Shown here piece after piece: positions 1 to 12,846 of a stretch of DNA of 64,000 nt. This DNA comes from Rapana venosa (taxonomy: Eukaryota; Mollusca; Gastropoda; Neogastropoda; Muricidae): the NCBI GenBank assembly GCA_028751875.1, contig CM054157.1, positions 6,832,087 through 6,896,086 on the forward strand. Reading direction: 5' to 3'. The notes under the pieces were generated by a model that searched no databases, was not told the origin of the DNA, and worked only from the letters and a program-made list of their open reading frames with translations. A program made the translations under genes and the position numbers. The stretch's first letter is position 1. Each line of letters starts with the position of its first letter.

Positions 1-430
1 TTTACCATGTTGAGGAGAGAGAATTTAGGGTTGGACACGAGAAAGAGAAAGACGTTTAGACACTGGAGAAGACACGGTTTGTCGAAATGGAAGTTAAGTC
101 ACCAAGAATATATGTCAGAGAGTCACCATAAGATCGATCACTAAAGCCTAAGCTGGTAAAAGAGGAAATTCCATGAGTGGGAAAAGCCACTTGGTCATAA
201 CGAATTCTCTCACTTTGCATGTTGCCACCCCCCAGCGACAATTGTATTAATCACGACTGTGTATAAACCTATTCGTATCATGGGAGACAACCTCGGTTAC
301 ACCAACTGTTCTTTCAGTAAGTAACATTCCTTTAAGATGCAAGTTTAGAGAAAGTTGTGTGTGTTCTTCTTCCAAACCACATCCCATAATATTATTTGTA
401 TTGTTGCTGTTATAAAATAAGGGCAACAAC
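1..430 (-). mobile_element. CR1/L2-like LINE endonuclease fragment, error-rich copy (unit A)
   Basis: This is the noisy counterpart of 19,409-19,812. On the minus strand short stretches such as 'ILGDL' and 'FPTHG' are readable, matching the endonuclease-end remnant of the cleaner copy, but the frame is broken by extra bases. The element would continue leftwards out of the window. It has no coding capacity. Assignment rests on its alignment with unit B, where the LINE reads more clearly. Confidence 0.55.
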
Positions 431-435
431 ACAAT

Positions 436-515
436 AGGTTACACCACCACCACCACCGGTCCTCCTCCACCCTCCCCCCCCCCCCCCCCCCCGCCTCCCC
501 CCGCCCCCCCTTCGC
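436..515. repeat. (CCA)n followed by a long poly-C tract
   Basis: A short CCA run passes into CTCC and then a C homopolymer of about 19 bases and further C-rich runs. The same element is shorter at 19,815-19,850 in unit B, where the C run is about 10 bases. The length difference fits homopolymer error or slippage. Confidence 0.8.
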
Positions 516-664
516 TTGATTTTTCCAAGATATGAGCTTTCCTAAAAGGGCAGCGCTGAGAGATCTCGATCGCGCGAGCCGATGTTCATGTTGCTATCCA
601 TGTTCTGCCTTTTTCGTCTTTGGATATCTTTTTTTTAAATTGATATATTTCTTTTAAAATTCAC
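516..664. other. Short spacer, no gene
   Basis: Mixed sequence ending in T-rich stretches, aligning with 19,850-19,980. Nothing recognisable. Confidence 0.6.
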
Positions 665-1016
665 TTGATGCTAATATCCAATGATGAAGTAGTGATGAAG
701 GGGGGCGGGAGTGCGAGTGCTAGTGCGTGGCGAGTGCGAGTGCGAGGCGCGGGGCGCGAGCGCGAGTGGGGCACGGAAACGACGAGACTGTACGACGACG
801 TAACGAAATGTGACGACGACGAACGGACGCGCACGTACTACGATGAAGTGATGATAGATGATATAATGGGGAGTGTGAATGTGTGAGTGTGTTGGTGGTG
901 GTGGTGGTGGTGGAGGAGGTGGTGGTGTAGCGTTGGTGGTGGTGGTGAATGTGATGATATGGAATGATTGAATGTGATTGATGATGATGATGAAGAATAA
1001 TGATATGATGAGATAC

Positions 1017-1049
<33 letters not shown>

Positions 1050-1215
1050 ATGATGAATGATGATGATGATGATGAAGAAGATGAGAAGATGATGATTATG
1101 AAGATGTGCAGATGAAGGATGATGACGACACTACGAACGACGACATGACGACGAATGAGATGATGATGAGAAGACGAACACGACGAACGACGCGATGACG
1201 CGGAAAGAAAATGAT
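665..1215. repeat. Degenerate (GAT/GAC/GGT)n triplet array, unit A
   Basis: Triplets GAT, GAC and GGT/GTG dominate, with a clear (TGG)n run near 893-935 and a (GAT)n run near 1,015-1,080, interrupted by many single extra bases. It corresponds to the cleaner array at 19,986-20,450. An apparent 73-residue ORF beginning at 665 is only a reading of this array and should not be called a gene. Confidence 0.85.
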
Positions 1216-1585
1216 GAGGCTTATTAAATCATTTTAGTTGTGGACAGTTTAGTCTTTTACAAAAACTAAATCAGTTCATCGAATGAGAAGTGGTATAACA
1301 TAACAGCAGCTGCAACACATAACAAGATTGTAGTGTTGTAACCCAGCCCGACCAAAATAACCAGTTAAGACACTCACCATCTAGGACAGACAATTACAGG
1401 GCACCGGACCCAAGCTGCCAACCAGACAATTTAATCAACTAAGCTAGCAATTCCTCGAGCAGAGGACCAAACATCAGTTTGTTCCAAAACCCGCAAAGAC
1501 AGAAAAATCCTGTCAGCCTTATCCACCCCCCCCCCTCCCCGTCTCTGTCCTCTTTCACTGTCCTGTCCCACGTTCACAACACCGG
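1216..1585. other. Single-copy-looking flank of the triplet array (unit A)
   Basis: Mixed-composition sequence matching 20,450-20,782 with scattered extra bases. No ORF, RNA gene or transposon signature is visible. It ends where the GGTA array begins. Confidence 0.6.
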
Positions 1586-4500
1586 TAGTAGTAAGGTAGG
1601 TAGGTAGCAGGTAGGTAGGTAGGTAGGTAGGCAGGTAGTAGGTCTATGGACGATAGAGCGTGAGAGCGTGCCGTGGGAGCGTGTTAGGTTAGTGGAGAGA
1701 TGTGAGGCGCGCGAGCGTGTGTGCGGGAGAGGATGTGAGAGTAAGGCTAGGGAGGGAGGGAGGGATGTAGGTAGGCAGGTAGGAAGGTAGGTAGGTAGGT
1801 AAGGGTAAAGGAGAGAGGTAGGGAGGTAGGTAGGTAGGTTTAGGTAGGCAGTAGGTGGTAGGTAAGGAGGAGGTAGGGAGGTAGGTAGGTAGGTATGTAG
1901 AGCAGCAAGGTAGGAGGTAGGGAGGTAGGTAAGGAAGAGGTTGGAGGGAGTAGGTAGGTAGGCAGGAGGGAGGTAGGTATAGGTAGGTAGGTAAGAGATA
2001 AGAGAGGTAGGGAGGTAGAGTATGGTAGGTAGGTTAGGGAGGAAGGAAGGCAGGTAGGTAAGTTTGGGGAGGGGGGGATGGGGGGGGGTGGGGAGGGGGG
2101 AGGTGGGTGGGGGGGGGCGGGAGAGGGGGGGGTGGGTGAGGGGGGTGGGGGGAGGTGGGTAGTGTGTGGGGGTGTAGGGGGGGGTGGGAGTGGGGGGGGA
2201 GGGGGGGTTGCAGAGTGGGCGGTCTATATATAGTGTCTATATAGGGAGCGGCAGGCCAGGTAGGTAGTAGGAAGGAGGGAGGTAGGGAGGGAGTAGGTAG
2301 GTAGGTAGGTAGGTAGGTAAGGAGAGGGTAGGGAGGGAGGTCAGGTAGTAGGTGGCGCGCGAGTGTACATTAGTAGGAAAGGAGGGAGGAGTAGGTAGCT
2401 AGGTAAGGAGAGAGGTAGGGAGGGAGGTAGGTAGGTAGGCAGGTAGGTAGGTAGGTAAGGAGGGAGGTAGGGAGGGAGGGAGGTAGTAAAGGTAGGTAGG
2501 TAGCAGGTAGGATAGGTAAGGAGGAAGGTATGAAGGTAGGCAGGTAGGTAGGTGACGTAGTAGGGAGGAGGTAGGGAAAGGGGTTGGAAGGTAGGGAGGG
2601 AGGGAGGTAAAGGTAGGAGGTAACTAGAGTGAACGGAGGGAGGGAGGTAGGTATGGGGAGTGTAGTAATAGTGAGTAGGTAGGTAGGCAGGTAGTAGGAA
2701 GTTAGGGAGGGAGGGGGTAGGGAGGTAGGTAGGTAGTTAGGCAGGTAGGTAGGTAGGAAGGTAGGTAAGGAGGAGGATAGGGAGGGAGGTAAGGTTAGGT
2801 TGGTAAGGTATGTAAGGTGAAGGATGTAGGGGGCGGAGGTAGAGATAAGGTAGGCAGGTAGGTAGGTAGAGAAAAGGAAGGAGGTAGGAGGGAGGGAGGT
2901 AGGTCTAGTTAGGTAGGGCCATGAAGGTAGGTAATGAGTAGGTTAGGTAGGTAGACAGGTAGGTAGGTACCAAAGTAGGAGAGAGGGAAGGAGTAAGGGA
3001 GGGATTAAGGTATGTAGGTAAGGTAGGGAAGAGGGAGGTAGGTTAGGGAGTTAAGAGGAGAAGGAAGGGAGGAGCGCGTGAAGGTAGGGAGGTAGGATAG
3101 GGTTAAAACAAAAAAAACAAAAAAAAAAAAAGGTAGTAGGCAGTAGCGTACGTGTAGTTAGTAGGGAAAGAGGTAGGTAGGTCGGTAGGTCGGTAGTCAG
3201 GTAGTAGGATAATGAAGGTAATGGACTGAGGAATGGGATTGGCGGAATTACGGACTGGTAATGTTCGACGCGCAACATGAATTTCGACAGGAAGGGCAGG
3301 TACTGTAATCTAGTACGTAGGAATTGCCTGAAGGTAGGTAGGTAGGTAGGAAGGGAGGGAGGAAGGAGGGGGAGGTAGGTAGGTAGGCAGGTATTTAGGT
3401 AGGAGAGGAGGGAGGTAGGTCGGTTAGGTAGGAGGCAGGTTAGGAGGCAGGTAGTTAGGAATGTATGAAAGGAGGAGGAAGGAGGGTAGGTAGTGTTATG
3501 TAGGGAAGGTGAAGCGGCAGATTTTAGGTAGGGGTGTGGTGGGATCGATAGGGCATGTAAGGTAGGTAGGGTAGGTGAGGTGAGGGAGATAGTAGGAGGG
3601 ATGGAGGTAGGTAGGTAGGGAGCGAGGGGAGGTAGGGAGGTAGGTAGGTGATTGGTAGGTAGGTAGTGGAGGCAATGATATGTAGGTAGGGAGCGTGAGT
3701 GCAGGTAGGGAGGGAGGAGGAGGAGTAGGTAGGCAGGTAGTAGTAGGTAGGGTAGGTAAGTGAGAGGAGATAGGGAGGTAGGTAGGGTAGGAGGTAGGCA
3801 GGTAGGTAAGGTAGGTAAGGAGGGAGGGAGGGAGGGAGGTAGGTAGGTAGGTAGGGCAGGTTAGGTAGGTGAGGTAGGTAGGTAGGTAAGGAGAGATGTA
3901 GCGAGGGGAAGGTCGGTAGGTAGGTAGGCAGGTTAGGTAGGTAAGGTAAGGAGGAGGGAGGGAAGGTAGTAAGGTATGTAGGCAAGGTAGGTAGGGTAGG
4001 TAGGTAAGGAGAGAGGTAGGGAGGGAGGTAGGAGGTAGGCAGGTAGGAAGGTAGTAGGCGATAAAGGAGAGAGGTAGGGAGGAGAGGTAGAAGGTAGGTA
4101 GTAGGCAGAGGCAGGCAGGTAGGTAAGTAAGGAGGGGTGGAAGGTAGGCAAGGTAGGTAGTTAGAGTTAGGTAGGAGGTAGTAGGGAGTTAGGTAGGTAG
4201 GAGGATAAGTAGTAAGAGGGCGGTATGGAGGAGGGGGTAGGGTAGTAGGTAGTAGGTAAGGTAAGGAGAGAGTGTATGGAGGGAGTAAGGTAGGAAGGCA
4301 TGTTAGGTGAATGGAAGTGTCAGGCTGTAGGAACCGATTCGGACCGGTAGGTAACTACGTAAGGAGAGCGTGTAAGGTAGGGAAGGAAGGTAGGAAAGCA
4401 GGTAGGTAGGTAGGTAAGGATGGAGGTAGGGAGGGAGGAGTGTAGGTAGGATAGGTCTGATAAGGGTAAAGGTAGGTTAGGCATGTAGGAAGGGTAATGA

Positions 4501-5640
4501 GGTAAGGTTATGTAAGGACAGGCAGCGTGTAGGACTTACCGATCGTGTACGGGCAGGGAGTAGGGAAAGTGTTGGAAATTAGGTAAGGGAGGGATGGAAG
4601 TCTATACGCGTTAGGGCGAAAGAGAGCGAAGGGAGGGAGATATCGGGAAGGTATATAGGTAGGAATGTAGGGACAGGGTCAGTAGGTTAGGTAAGGAGGG
4701 CAGGAGAGTAAAGGTGAGGCGGGAGGTAGGCGTAGGAAGATAAGGCCGCAGGTAGGTAGTAAGGAGAGCGGTAGGAAGGATAGGTAGGCCAATCGCTAGG
4801 TATGAACGAAGGTAGGGAGGGAGGTAGGGGACAAGGGGTTGGAAGGAGTATGGAGGGAGGGCGGAGTAGGTAAGGGGGCGGTAGAGAGGTAGGGAGGGAG
4901 GAAGGAGTAGGAGGAGTACGATAGGTAGTAGGTCGGCAGGTCGTAGGAAGGAAGGTGAGGGTAGGGAGGATTGATTAAGAAGTAGGTAGGCAAAAGGTAG
5001 GTAAGTACGGTAGGTTAAGTATGGGATGGCGGTACGTAGTAGATGCGTTTACGTAGTGTAGGTAGGTAGGCATAAGGACGAGAGGTAGGGAGGTAGGTAG
5101 GTAGGAGGCAGGTAACGGTTAGTAGAGAAGAAGGCGGAGGTAGGGAGGGAGGAAGGTAAGAAGTAGTGAGGAAGGCAGGTAGGAAGTTAAGGAGGTAGGT
5201 AGTAGGGTAGGCATGTCGGTAGGTTACGTAGGTAGGGAGGAGCGGATTAGGGCGGGAGGGAGGTAGTTAGGAGGGATGGAGATAGGGAGGTAGGTAGGGG
5301 CGTAGAGAGTAGGGAGGACGAAGTGAGGTAGTGAGGAAGATAGTAGCGGTAGTAGGCAGAAGGTAGGTAAGTAGGTAAGGGAAAGAGGTAGGGAGGACGG
5401 TAGGAAGGTAAAGGAAGGAGGTAGGGCGAGGGAGGTAGGTAGGTAGGTAGTAGGCAAGGTAGGTAGGTAAAGGTGGAAGGGAGGGGGGTGTGGGCGGATG
5501 GGTGGGGGGGGGGCGGGGGGGGGGGGGGGGGGGGGGGGGGGATATGAAAATTAGTTATAATCAGGGGGGAAGGGCGGGAGGGGGGTCTGGGCGGGGGGGG
5601 GGGGGGGGTTGGCGGAGAAGGAAAGGGGGGGGGGGGACTT
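1586..5640. repeat. GGTA-based satellite-like array, noisy (unit A)
   Basis: Runs of GGTA interspersed with GGCA, GGGA, AAGGAG and GAGGTAGGGAGG blocks fill about 4 kb, all with the G-rich strand on top. In better-preserved parts a compound unit of roughly 50-60 bases recurs, for example around 2,400, 2,454 and 2,515. The array becomes almost pure G near 2,060-2,210 and again at 5,475-5,640. ORFs read from the minus strand here (Pro/Leu/Tyr/Thr only) are repeat artefacts. The counterpart is 20,783-28,172. Confidence 0.9.
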
Positions 5641-8600
5641 CCTTACTTCACTTACTTTACTGTACGGCCTTAACTTACTTACTTACTTACTTTCTGTTCT
5701 TACTTTTCTTTCTTACTTACCTTACTCCTGATGACTGTACTTACGGTCGAGGCTGGCTTACTTACGTAATGACTTTCCGTAACTACCTTCCTACTAACAC
5801 TTACTGCTTTCCATTCGTGCTTGTAACGTTTCTGTTCTGACTGACTTACGTACTTACGTTCCTTTACTCTACTACTTACCTACTTCCTTACCTTACTATT
5901 ACATACTTTCTCTGCGGTTTCTCAATGTACGTTCCCGTTCCGTTCGACTGACATGACGCGAGTACTGTCGCATCTGTCTTACTTTCTGACTTACTTACTT
6001 ACTAACTTTCTTCCATACGTGTACGTACTTCGGACTTTCTTGCGTTATTTTCTTACCTGACTCTTCCTTACGTTACGTACTTTCTTACCATTCGTCTCTT
6101 AACGGGCTGACGACGGACGTGTAACGACTGTCGCATTACTTACTGACTTACCATAGCGTGCTGTCTGTCTCTGGATCTGCACGTACGTTACTACGTTTCC
6201 TGACTTACTTACGTTACCTACATACACCTCCTCGACTCTCTGTACTGTCGTTCTTGACTTACTTACTCCATACTTACGTACTGTCACGTAACTTACCTGC
6301 TCTCTTACGGTGCGGTCTGTTCCTTACGGACTGGACGTAACTTTATACCCTCCTTGCCTTCCTGACGTACCTTCCTTCTTTCTTACGTAACTTCCCCTGA
6401 CTGACTAACGGACGTACGGTCTTTCGGACTTCCAAACTTACTTAACTTACGTGACTTGTGCCTCTTCCTTACTTTCTCTACGTACTCCCGTCCTTTTACG
6501 TTACGTCCCTCCGCGGTTCCTGACCTTCACGTAACTCTTACACGTACTTACCTTCTCTCTTACTTGCGTTCTGACGTTACTACTTCCTTACTGTGCACTT
6601 ACGTACCTGTCTTGTCTTACTTTCGTACTTACTTGTAACTCACTCTACCATTGCTCTCTGGTGTACTTTCGTTCTGTACTTACTTACTTCCTGACTGTAC
6701 TTCGACTTACCTTCAATGCTTCGGACGTGTCTTGTCTTTCTTGAACTTACTGCTACTTTACGGTTACTCGCTCACTTACGTACTCGATACCGAGATACTT
6801 CAACATTACTTTCACTTCTAACATTAAGCCTGTCTACTTACCATTAATCCTAACCTGACGTTATCTTTCTGTACCGTCTTCCCCTTGACAATTACTTCGC
6901 AACTAATTCTATTCTTTCTCTGTCTTACGACGTGACTTTTCTTACTCCGGTCCTTCTCACGCTTCGCTCTTCTCTCTTCTGCTGTCAGTACGTTGTGACT
7001 CACATTACTGACTGAGACCTCCTGAACTTACTTGTACTACTTTTTGCGTTTTCTTACTTTCTTACGTACTTCAACTTCCTTACTTACTTTAACTTACTTC
7101 ACCTTCATCTTATCATAAACTGTCTTTCTACTGTACTTACGTACTACCTGCGCGCTACTTTGCAGTGGTCTGACGTACTCTTACTTCCGTACCATTGACT
7201 TTACTCTCCTCCTGCTATCTACCTTTCTCGCACTTATCTTATCGTACTTACTTACTGTACTTCCTTATCTGTTACTGACCTGTGGCTTGACTTAAACCTT
7301 TTACTTGCTTCTCTCCTTACTTCTACGAGTCTTTATAGGACCGTACTTTACTTTTCTTTCTTGAACTTTCTCCTCATGCGTCTGACTTACTTACCTTACG
7401 TTCGTTCGTCTCTTGATGCGCTGACTTGTCTTTCTTACTCGTCTTACTCGTGCTCTCTGCTACGTTCTGCTATCGACTCTCGTGACTCTCTTGTACTCTC
7501 TAACTTACTTGCCTAGACGTACGTGACCTGTCACCTCTGAACCGTTCTTCCGACGTGACGATAACGTACTTCCCGGCTTTAGCTGACTTTATCTTCCACT
7601 TACTTCATTCCTTCGTCGTACTTTCGTTGTCCTATACTTACTTGACTTGACTACTCCGTCACGACTTACTTCACTCCTGTGATCATTGACTCCGTGAAAC
7701 TCGTTTTGCACGTACTGTACTTTCCGGACTGACCGACGACTTGTACTTTCTTGTCGGACTGTTCTTTCGATACTTACGGACTGCCGTTACTTACGTTCAG
7801 TGTTCGTTCTTTCTTACGTTACTGACTGCGCTGCTCTGAACGACTCTCCTGTTACTAACTGACTTACTGACCGTCTAGCTTACCTGCTTGCTCGAAATGA
7901 ATTACAGAAAATTACGGCCGTACTGATACTTACTTGCACGATGCGTGGCTTGCGCACGTACGGGCGGCTTCTTCTGTATTACGGACTACTTATTCGCGCG
8001 GCGGAACTTTCGGTACGGACTGTACTGAACACCATTGCACGGTGACTGACGTTCTTCTTCCACTGACCAAACTCTAGCCTGTTACGTGGGCCGGACTCAC
8101 CTACTCGCTGCTCTCCTCCTGTGCCCTGCGTACCTTCACTAACGTTTACGTACTTACTTCCTTAGCGTACTGACTTACAAGTGACGGACCTACCTACTTG
8201 ACGGACTGTCACTCTCCTGACCCTAATACGCGGAACAACAGTACTTTGCGGTGCTTGTCTCGACTGTGTACTTACTCGCTCTTACTACCTCTTCACTTAC
8301 GTTGACCATTCCGTGCCGTGCGGGCGGTACTCCTTGCGTCTCGTACTGACGTACTGTTCGGAGCTTCTACGGACTTTCTGACTGGACTGACGAGGCTGGT
8401 GTCTACGGTCTTACGACTGTGTTCCTTTTCAATACTTACGGTGTCGCTACTTTCTCTCTGACCCGAGTACACACAGTACGTTACTTAGCTGTTCTTGTCT
8501 TGTCTTTCTTACGTAGACGTGACGTACTTACGTTAGTCACTTCCGTACTTAGCTACCTTCTGTGCGTACCGTACTTACTTACGTCTCGTACGGTATTGAC

Positions 8601-11600
8601 ATTCTTGCTGACGTGACTGCGGACTTTGACCCTTACTTACGTCCTTACTGACTTACTTACTTACCTTCTGGCCTACTAACGTTGCTTTCGACTGCACGTA
8701 CTTGCCAACTTGACGTTTGACTACCTACGTGTCCTGACTAGTGACGACTTAGCGTGCTTTCGTGGCGGTACGTACTGAGGGACGGTCGGTATATGTGTTC
8801 GAACAACGTTTGAGCGGTCATCGCTGGTCGGACCTTTCATTAACCGTAACTTTGCTTTCGTACTTATACTTCCCCTAGAGATATCATTATCTTTCGTACT
8901 TGATACTTACTTACTTTCTTAGTACGTTGTCTTTCCACTCGTACTTGAAGTCCTAAGCAAACTATGACTCTTAGACGGTGCGCGGGTCTGGCGTGGGTGC
9001 GAGAGCGAGCGATCGAGCGAGAGCGTGAGCGTGTCGTTGACTAAACTTACCCCTTACTTGGGGAGGTGGAGTGAAGGGGATGGTAGTAAAAGCAAAAAAC
9101 GCGCTAAAGGTAACGGTGTTGAGGAAGGAAGGCCGTTAGTGAGGACGCTACAGGAACACGTTACATCCGTTTACTTGACGGCTATCTGTCTGTCTTGCCA
9201 GGTCTGACTAGGCTGACTGACGTACTGTCACATTCCTGTACGAGGTACGGTCGGAAGGAGATAGGCGAGTTGCTGGGCTGGCGGTCGATGTGTGTCTTAT
9301 CCTTTCTACTTATCTGTACCGTGGACTGTCAGGCTGACTGACCGTCTGAACGGCACTTTGCTAGTCTCTTTAGTTCGTCGACTTTCTACTATGACGTTCC
9401 TACGTAGCTACGTACTTTCTTACTTAACTTACTGTTCTTGTCTTAACTTTCTTACTTACGTACTTACTTCTGACGACTGCCTTACTGACCTTTACTTCTC
9501 GTGCTCGACCATTCTTACTCTTACTTACCGTACTGTGAACTTGCTTTGCTTACTTACTACGACTTTACTTTAACTCTACTGACTTGATTTCTTACCTTAC
9601 TCCCGACGTACTTAGCTAAATTACTTTACTGACTCTACATACTTGACGTACTCCTAAGACATACCTTCCTTACTTGCGCTGTGCGGACTGACTTACGTAC
9701 TTAGCTTACTCGTCGTGACGTACGTACGTACTTACTTACTTGCTTTTCTTTTCTGTACTTTCGTACTTACTTACTTTACTTTACTGCACTTCCTAACCTC
9801 CTGACTACGTTACTCCCTTACGTACGTCGTTCTTACTGACTGTACTTACTTTCGTTCTTGTTCTGTACTGACTTACTTATCTTTACTTTCTCTGTTGATT
9901 TCGTACGGACTGGACTGTCCCTACTGACTTTACTTACTGTACACTTTCCTTACTTCCTTACGTAAACTTACCTGACTGTACGTACTTTCTGTCTGACTTG
10001 TGCTTGACTGACTTACTTCCTTACTTAACTTGACTTTCCTTACTCACGTACTGAACTATACCTTGTTCGTCGTCTTACATACTTACTGTACTACTTTGCT
10101 ATTCTTACGTGCTTGACTTAACGTACGTACTTGTACTTACTTCCGTTATCGTACTTCCTGTCCGTGCTCTTGTTCACTTACTGTACGTTACTAATTACAT
10201 GAGACTTCACTTACTTCCGTCCTTCTACTTAGCTTAGCTTAACTTTACATCTTCGTTTCTTCTTTCTGTTCCTACCATTCCTTACGTCCTTACTGTAACT
10301 TTCATACTTAACCTTACTTAGCTTTACCTGCTTATCTTACTGTCTGTCTACTTACGTACGTGACCATCATTTTACTGACGTATCCGCTTGACGGTACGTA
10401 CTGACTCGTGTGCCGTACTTGAACTGACTTTAGGAACCTTTCCTTTCTGACGGTACGACCGCTACGGTTCTTTCGTACATTGTTCTTGACGTTACGTACT
10501 GTCGTACTTCCTTACGTACGTTCACTACTGACGTACTTGTCTTTCCGTTCTTACATAACTTACGGTCTACCTTCTTTTTCGTGACTTACTTACTTACGTA
10601 CTTCTTCGCTCTTTCTTACTGTCGTACTTACGTCTGACTTACTTTACGTCTACTTTCTTTACTTACGTTACTTACTTTATTTCTTACATTCTTTATCTTC
10701 TACGTACTTACTTGACTTGCCCTATGAAGCTTACGTTCATTCTCGTACTCTCGTTACTTTTTCTTACTTACTTACTTCCCGAGCCCTTACCTGACGTTAC
10801 TACTGAACCTGACTCTTTACGGACTTTCTGACGTCACATCCCTAGACTTAACCTGAAACGTACTCTTACGGTTACTAGCTTCTACTTATACTTACTATAC
10901 TACTTACGTCAGTCTTCTTATCTTCTGGATACGAACTTATGACCTTCGCTTACAGTCTTCGTTCTGCGTTACTGTCTTACGGTGAACGTTAATCTTTCTC
11001 TTCTTTCGTACTTTCTGTACGTACTCATTCTGGCTTTCTTTCTGTCGTGCGTACTTACTTACTTACGTTTCTTACTTTCTTACAACGTACGCATCGGGCC
11101 TTCTTACCATATCTTACTGCACTAGAGACTAGACCGTACGTCACTTCTCTTACTTTCCTTAACTTACTATACTTAGCCATTAATTTTCGTTTCTTCGATG
11201 ACTCTTCTTAATTACCATTACTAAGACTCTGACTCTTTCTATCTCGTATCTATAACTTACTGACTTCCTAATACTTTGCTCTTCTTTCCTATGTCCTCAA
11301 CTGACTGTCACACCTATACTTACACGTCTATCCGTCTACTCTAACTCACTATCACTTTACTAGACTTGTACCGGATCCGGACTTCCTAAACCTTACTGCT
11401 ACTTTGACGTTACTACTGTTCTGTTCGGACTGGCTGTACTTACTTACTGATGACTGTCCTTACGTACGTACTTTCTTTCTACGTTTCTTACTAACGTACG
11501 ATACCTTGACTATCCGTACTTACGGACCTAACTTAACCTTACTTACGTACTTACTATAAAGCACTTAATTCCTTAACTTACTTTAACTGACTCCCGGACT

Positions 11601-11700
11601 TCCGACGTGACTTCTTTACTTGTTACTTACTATGACTTGACGGTTCTTACTCTTCCTTATCTTGACTTACTTGACCTTACCTTACGCTTACGTAAACTGT
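5641..11700. repeat. Highly degenerate ACTT/CTTA-rich tract
   Basis: About 6 kb in which CTTA/ACTT tetranucleotides recur, separated by irregular insertions, often forming ACGTAC, ACTGAC or TTCTTAC. Pure runs are rarely longer than four units. Nothing like it occurs in unit B between the GGTA array and the GACA array. It may be a real, badly read (TTAC)n array or a systematic read-error version of the neighbouring array. No gene is supported; the 60-93-residue ORFs are chance readings. Confidence 0.7.
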
Positions 11701-12300
11701 ACCTGCCGCCGCCCTCTTAAATTGGCGTGCCCTGCGGCCCCCCAATGCCACTGGCCCATTACCATATGCCCGACACTAACCCTTATCTCTCCCGCAATAA
11801 GGATCACCTAGCAAGAAGTCGACATCACACAAACAGCGTTCCTCCAACGAGAAGTGCTTTGCAACCCAGCGACCTACACTTACGGCCTCGCCTCTAACCT
11901 CTCCCTATCCACAACGCCCTAACCCGCGCTCTATCGGGCGCGCGCGCCGCGCTCGCTCGGCGTCGTCCGCTCTCGCCGCTCTCACCCTCGCCCGCCGCAC
12001 CATCTCCATCCCGCACCACGCCCTCCCTCACCCTCGTCCCCGCCCTACCAGCGCCCGCCCCGCACCCGCATCCCCCGCCCGAACCCTCGCCCGGACGCAC
12101 GCTCGAGAGGTGGTCGTGCGTCGCCCCTCCCTCCCATCCCGCCCCTTCCGGCCAGATCAACCAACCTTCCACTCTCGCCCCCCTCTCTCTCCCTCTCCCT
12201 TCCGCGCCCCTCCCTCGCCCGTCACTGCCTCCCTGACCGCCCAGCACTCCCTCGCCACTCGCTCTTCGTCAGGTGTGATGGCCACGGACATCTCTTGAGA
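11701..12300. other. C-rich low-complexity segment, no counterpart in unit B
   Basis: Strongly C-biased on the plus strand (CCCTC, CGCCC and GCCCG words), without a stable period. Overlapping ORFs of about 60-120 codons on both strands reflect the GC bias and have no recognisable domain. The base composition is unlike any other stretch of the window. Confidence 0.5.
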
Positions 12301-12660
12301 CACAATATAGGAGAGTTGTGTAGTGAGAGAGTGAGAGATGACACTCTCGTGCCCTGCTGCTCTAATGAGACATGAGAGGAGAGTAGAGAGATGAGCATTT
12401 GCCAGTGATTGTAGCGCTTTTGTGTGATAGTGAGTGATGAGTGTGGATATGTGTGGTTCGCGTAGCGGCAAAGAGCGCGCAAGAGAGAGAAATGCTATTT
12501 GCGTGAGAGGTGTGAGAGCAGGTCGTCGCGCATGCGCATTTCAGACTGTATAAGAGTGTTTTGAGGTAAAGAGAAGCTGCGCTACAGCTAGCACCCGCGC
12601 TGTGCGCGCCCGGCGCGCTACACATACCTCGAGTAGAATACAATGTTTATCGTAGTTTAT
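12301..12660. repeat. Noisy GA/TG/CG low-complexity segment (unit A)
   Basis: GAGA, GTGAGA, TGTG and CGCG words in disorder, ending in a GCGCGC-rich stretch near 12,590-12,622. By position and flank it is the unit A counterpart of the (GACA)n and (TG/CG)n arrays at 28,325-28,985, shortened and scrambled. Confidence 0.55.
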
Positions 12661-12846
12661 GAACGCGAACCCAAGCATTACAAGTCTAAGAACCACCCTG
12701 TAGACAATATTAATTTCCTTTAGAAACCCAAAGCAAGATATAGAGGATTCAACAACTCTGGCCATCCGCATCAGAGGAGAAAACAATCAAAGCTTCAACA
12801 CCCAAAAAAACCCCCACGTCCATTATGTCCAGATATCATGAGGAGT
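12661..12846. other. Unit A flank between TG array and SINE
   Basis: Aligns base by base, with extra inserted bases, to 28,999-29,164. It contains no recognisable element of its own. Confidence 0.6.

Noticed and set aside
5490..5840. 116-codon Gly-rich ORF
   Set aside because: It starts in a G homopolymer tract of the noisy array and runs into the ACTT-rich tract; read-quality artefact.
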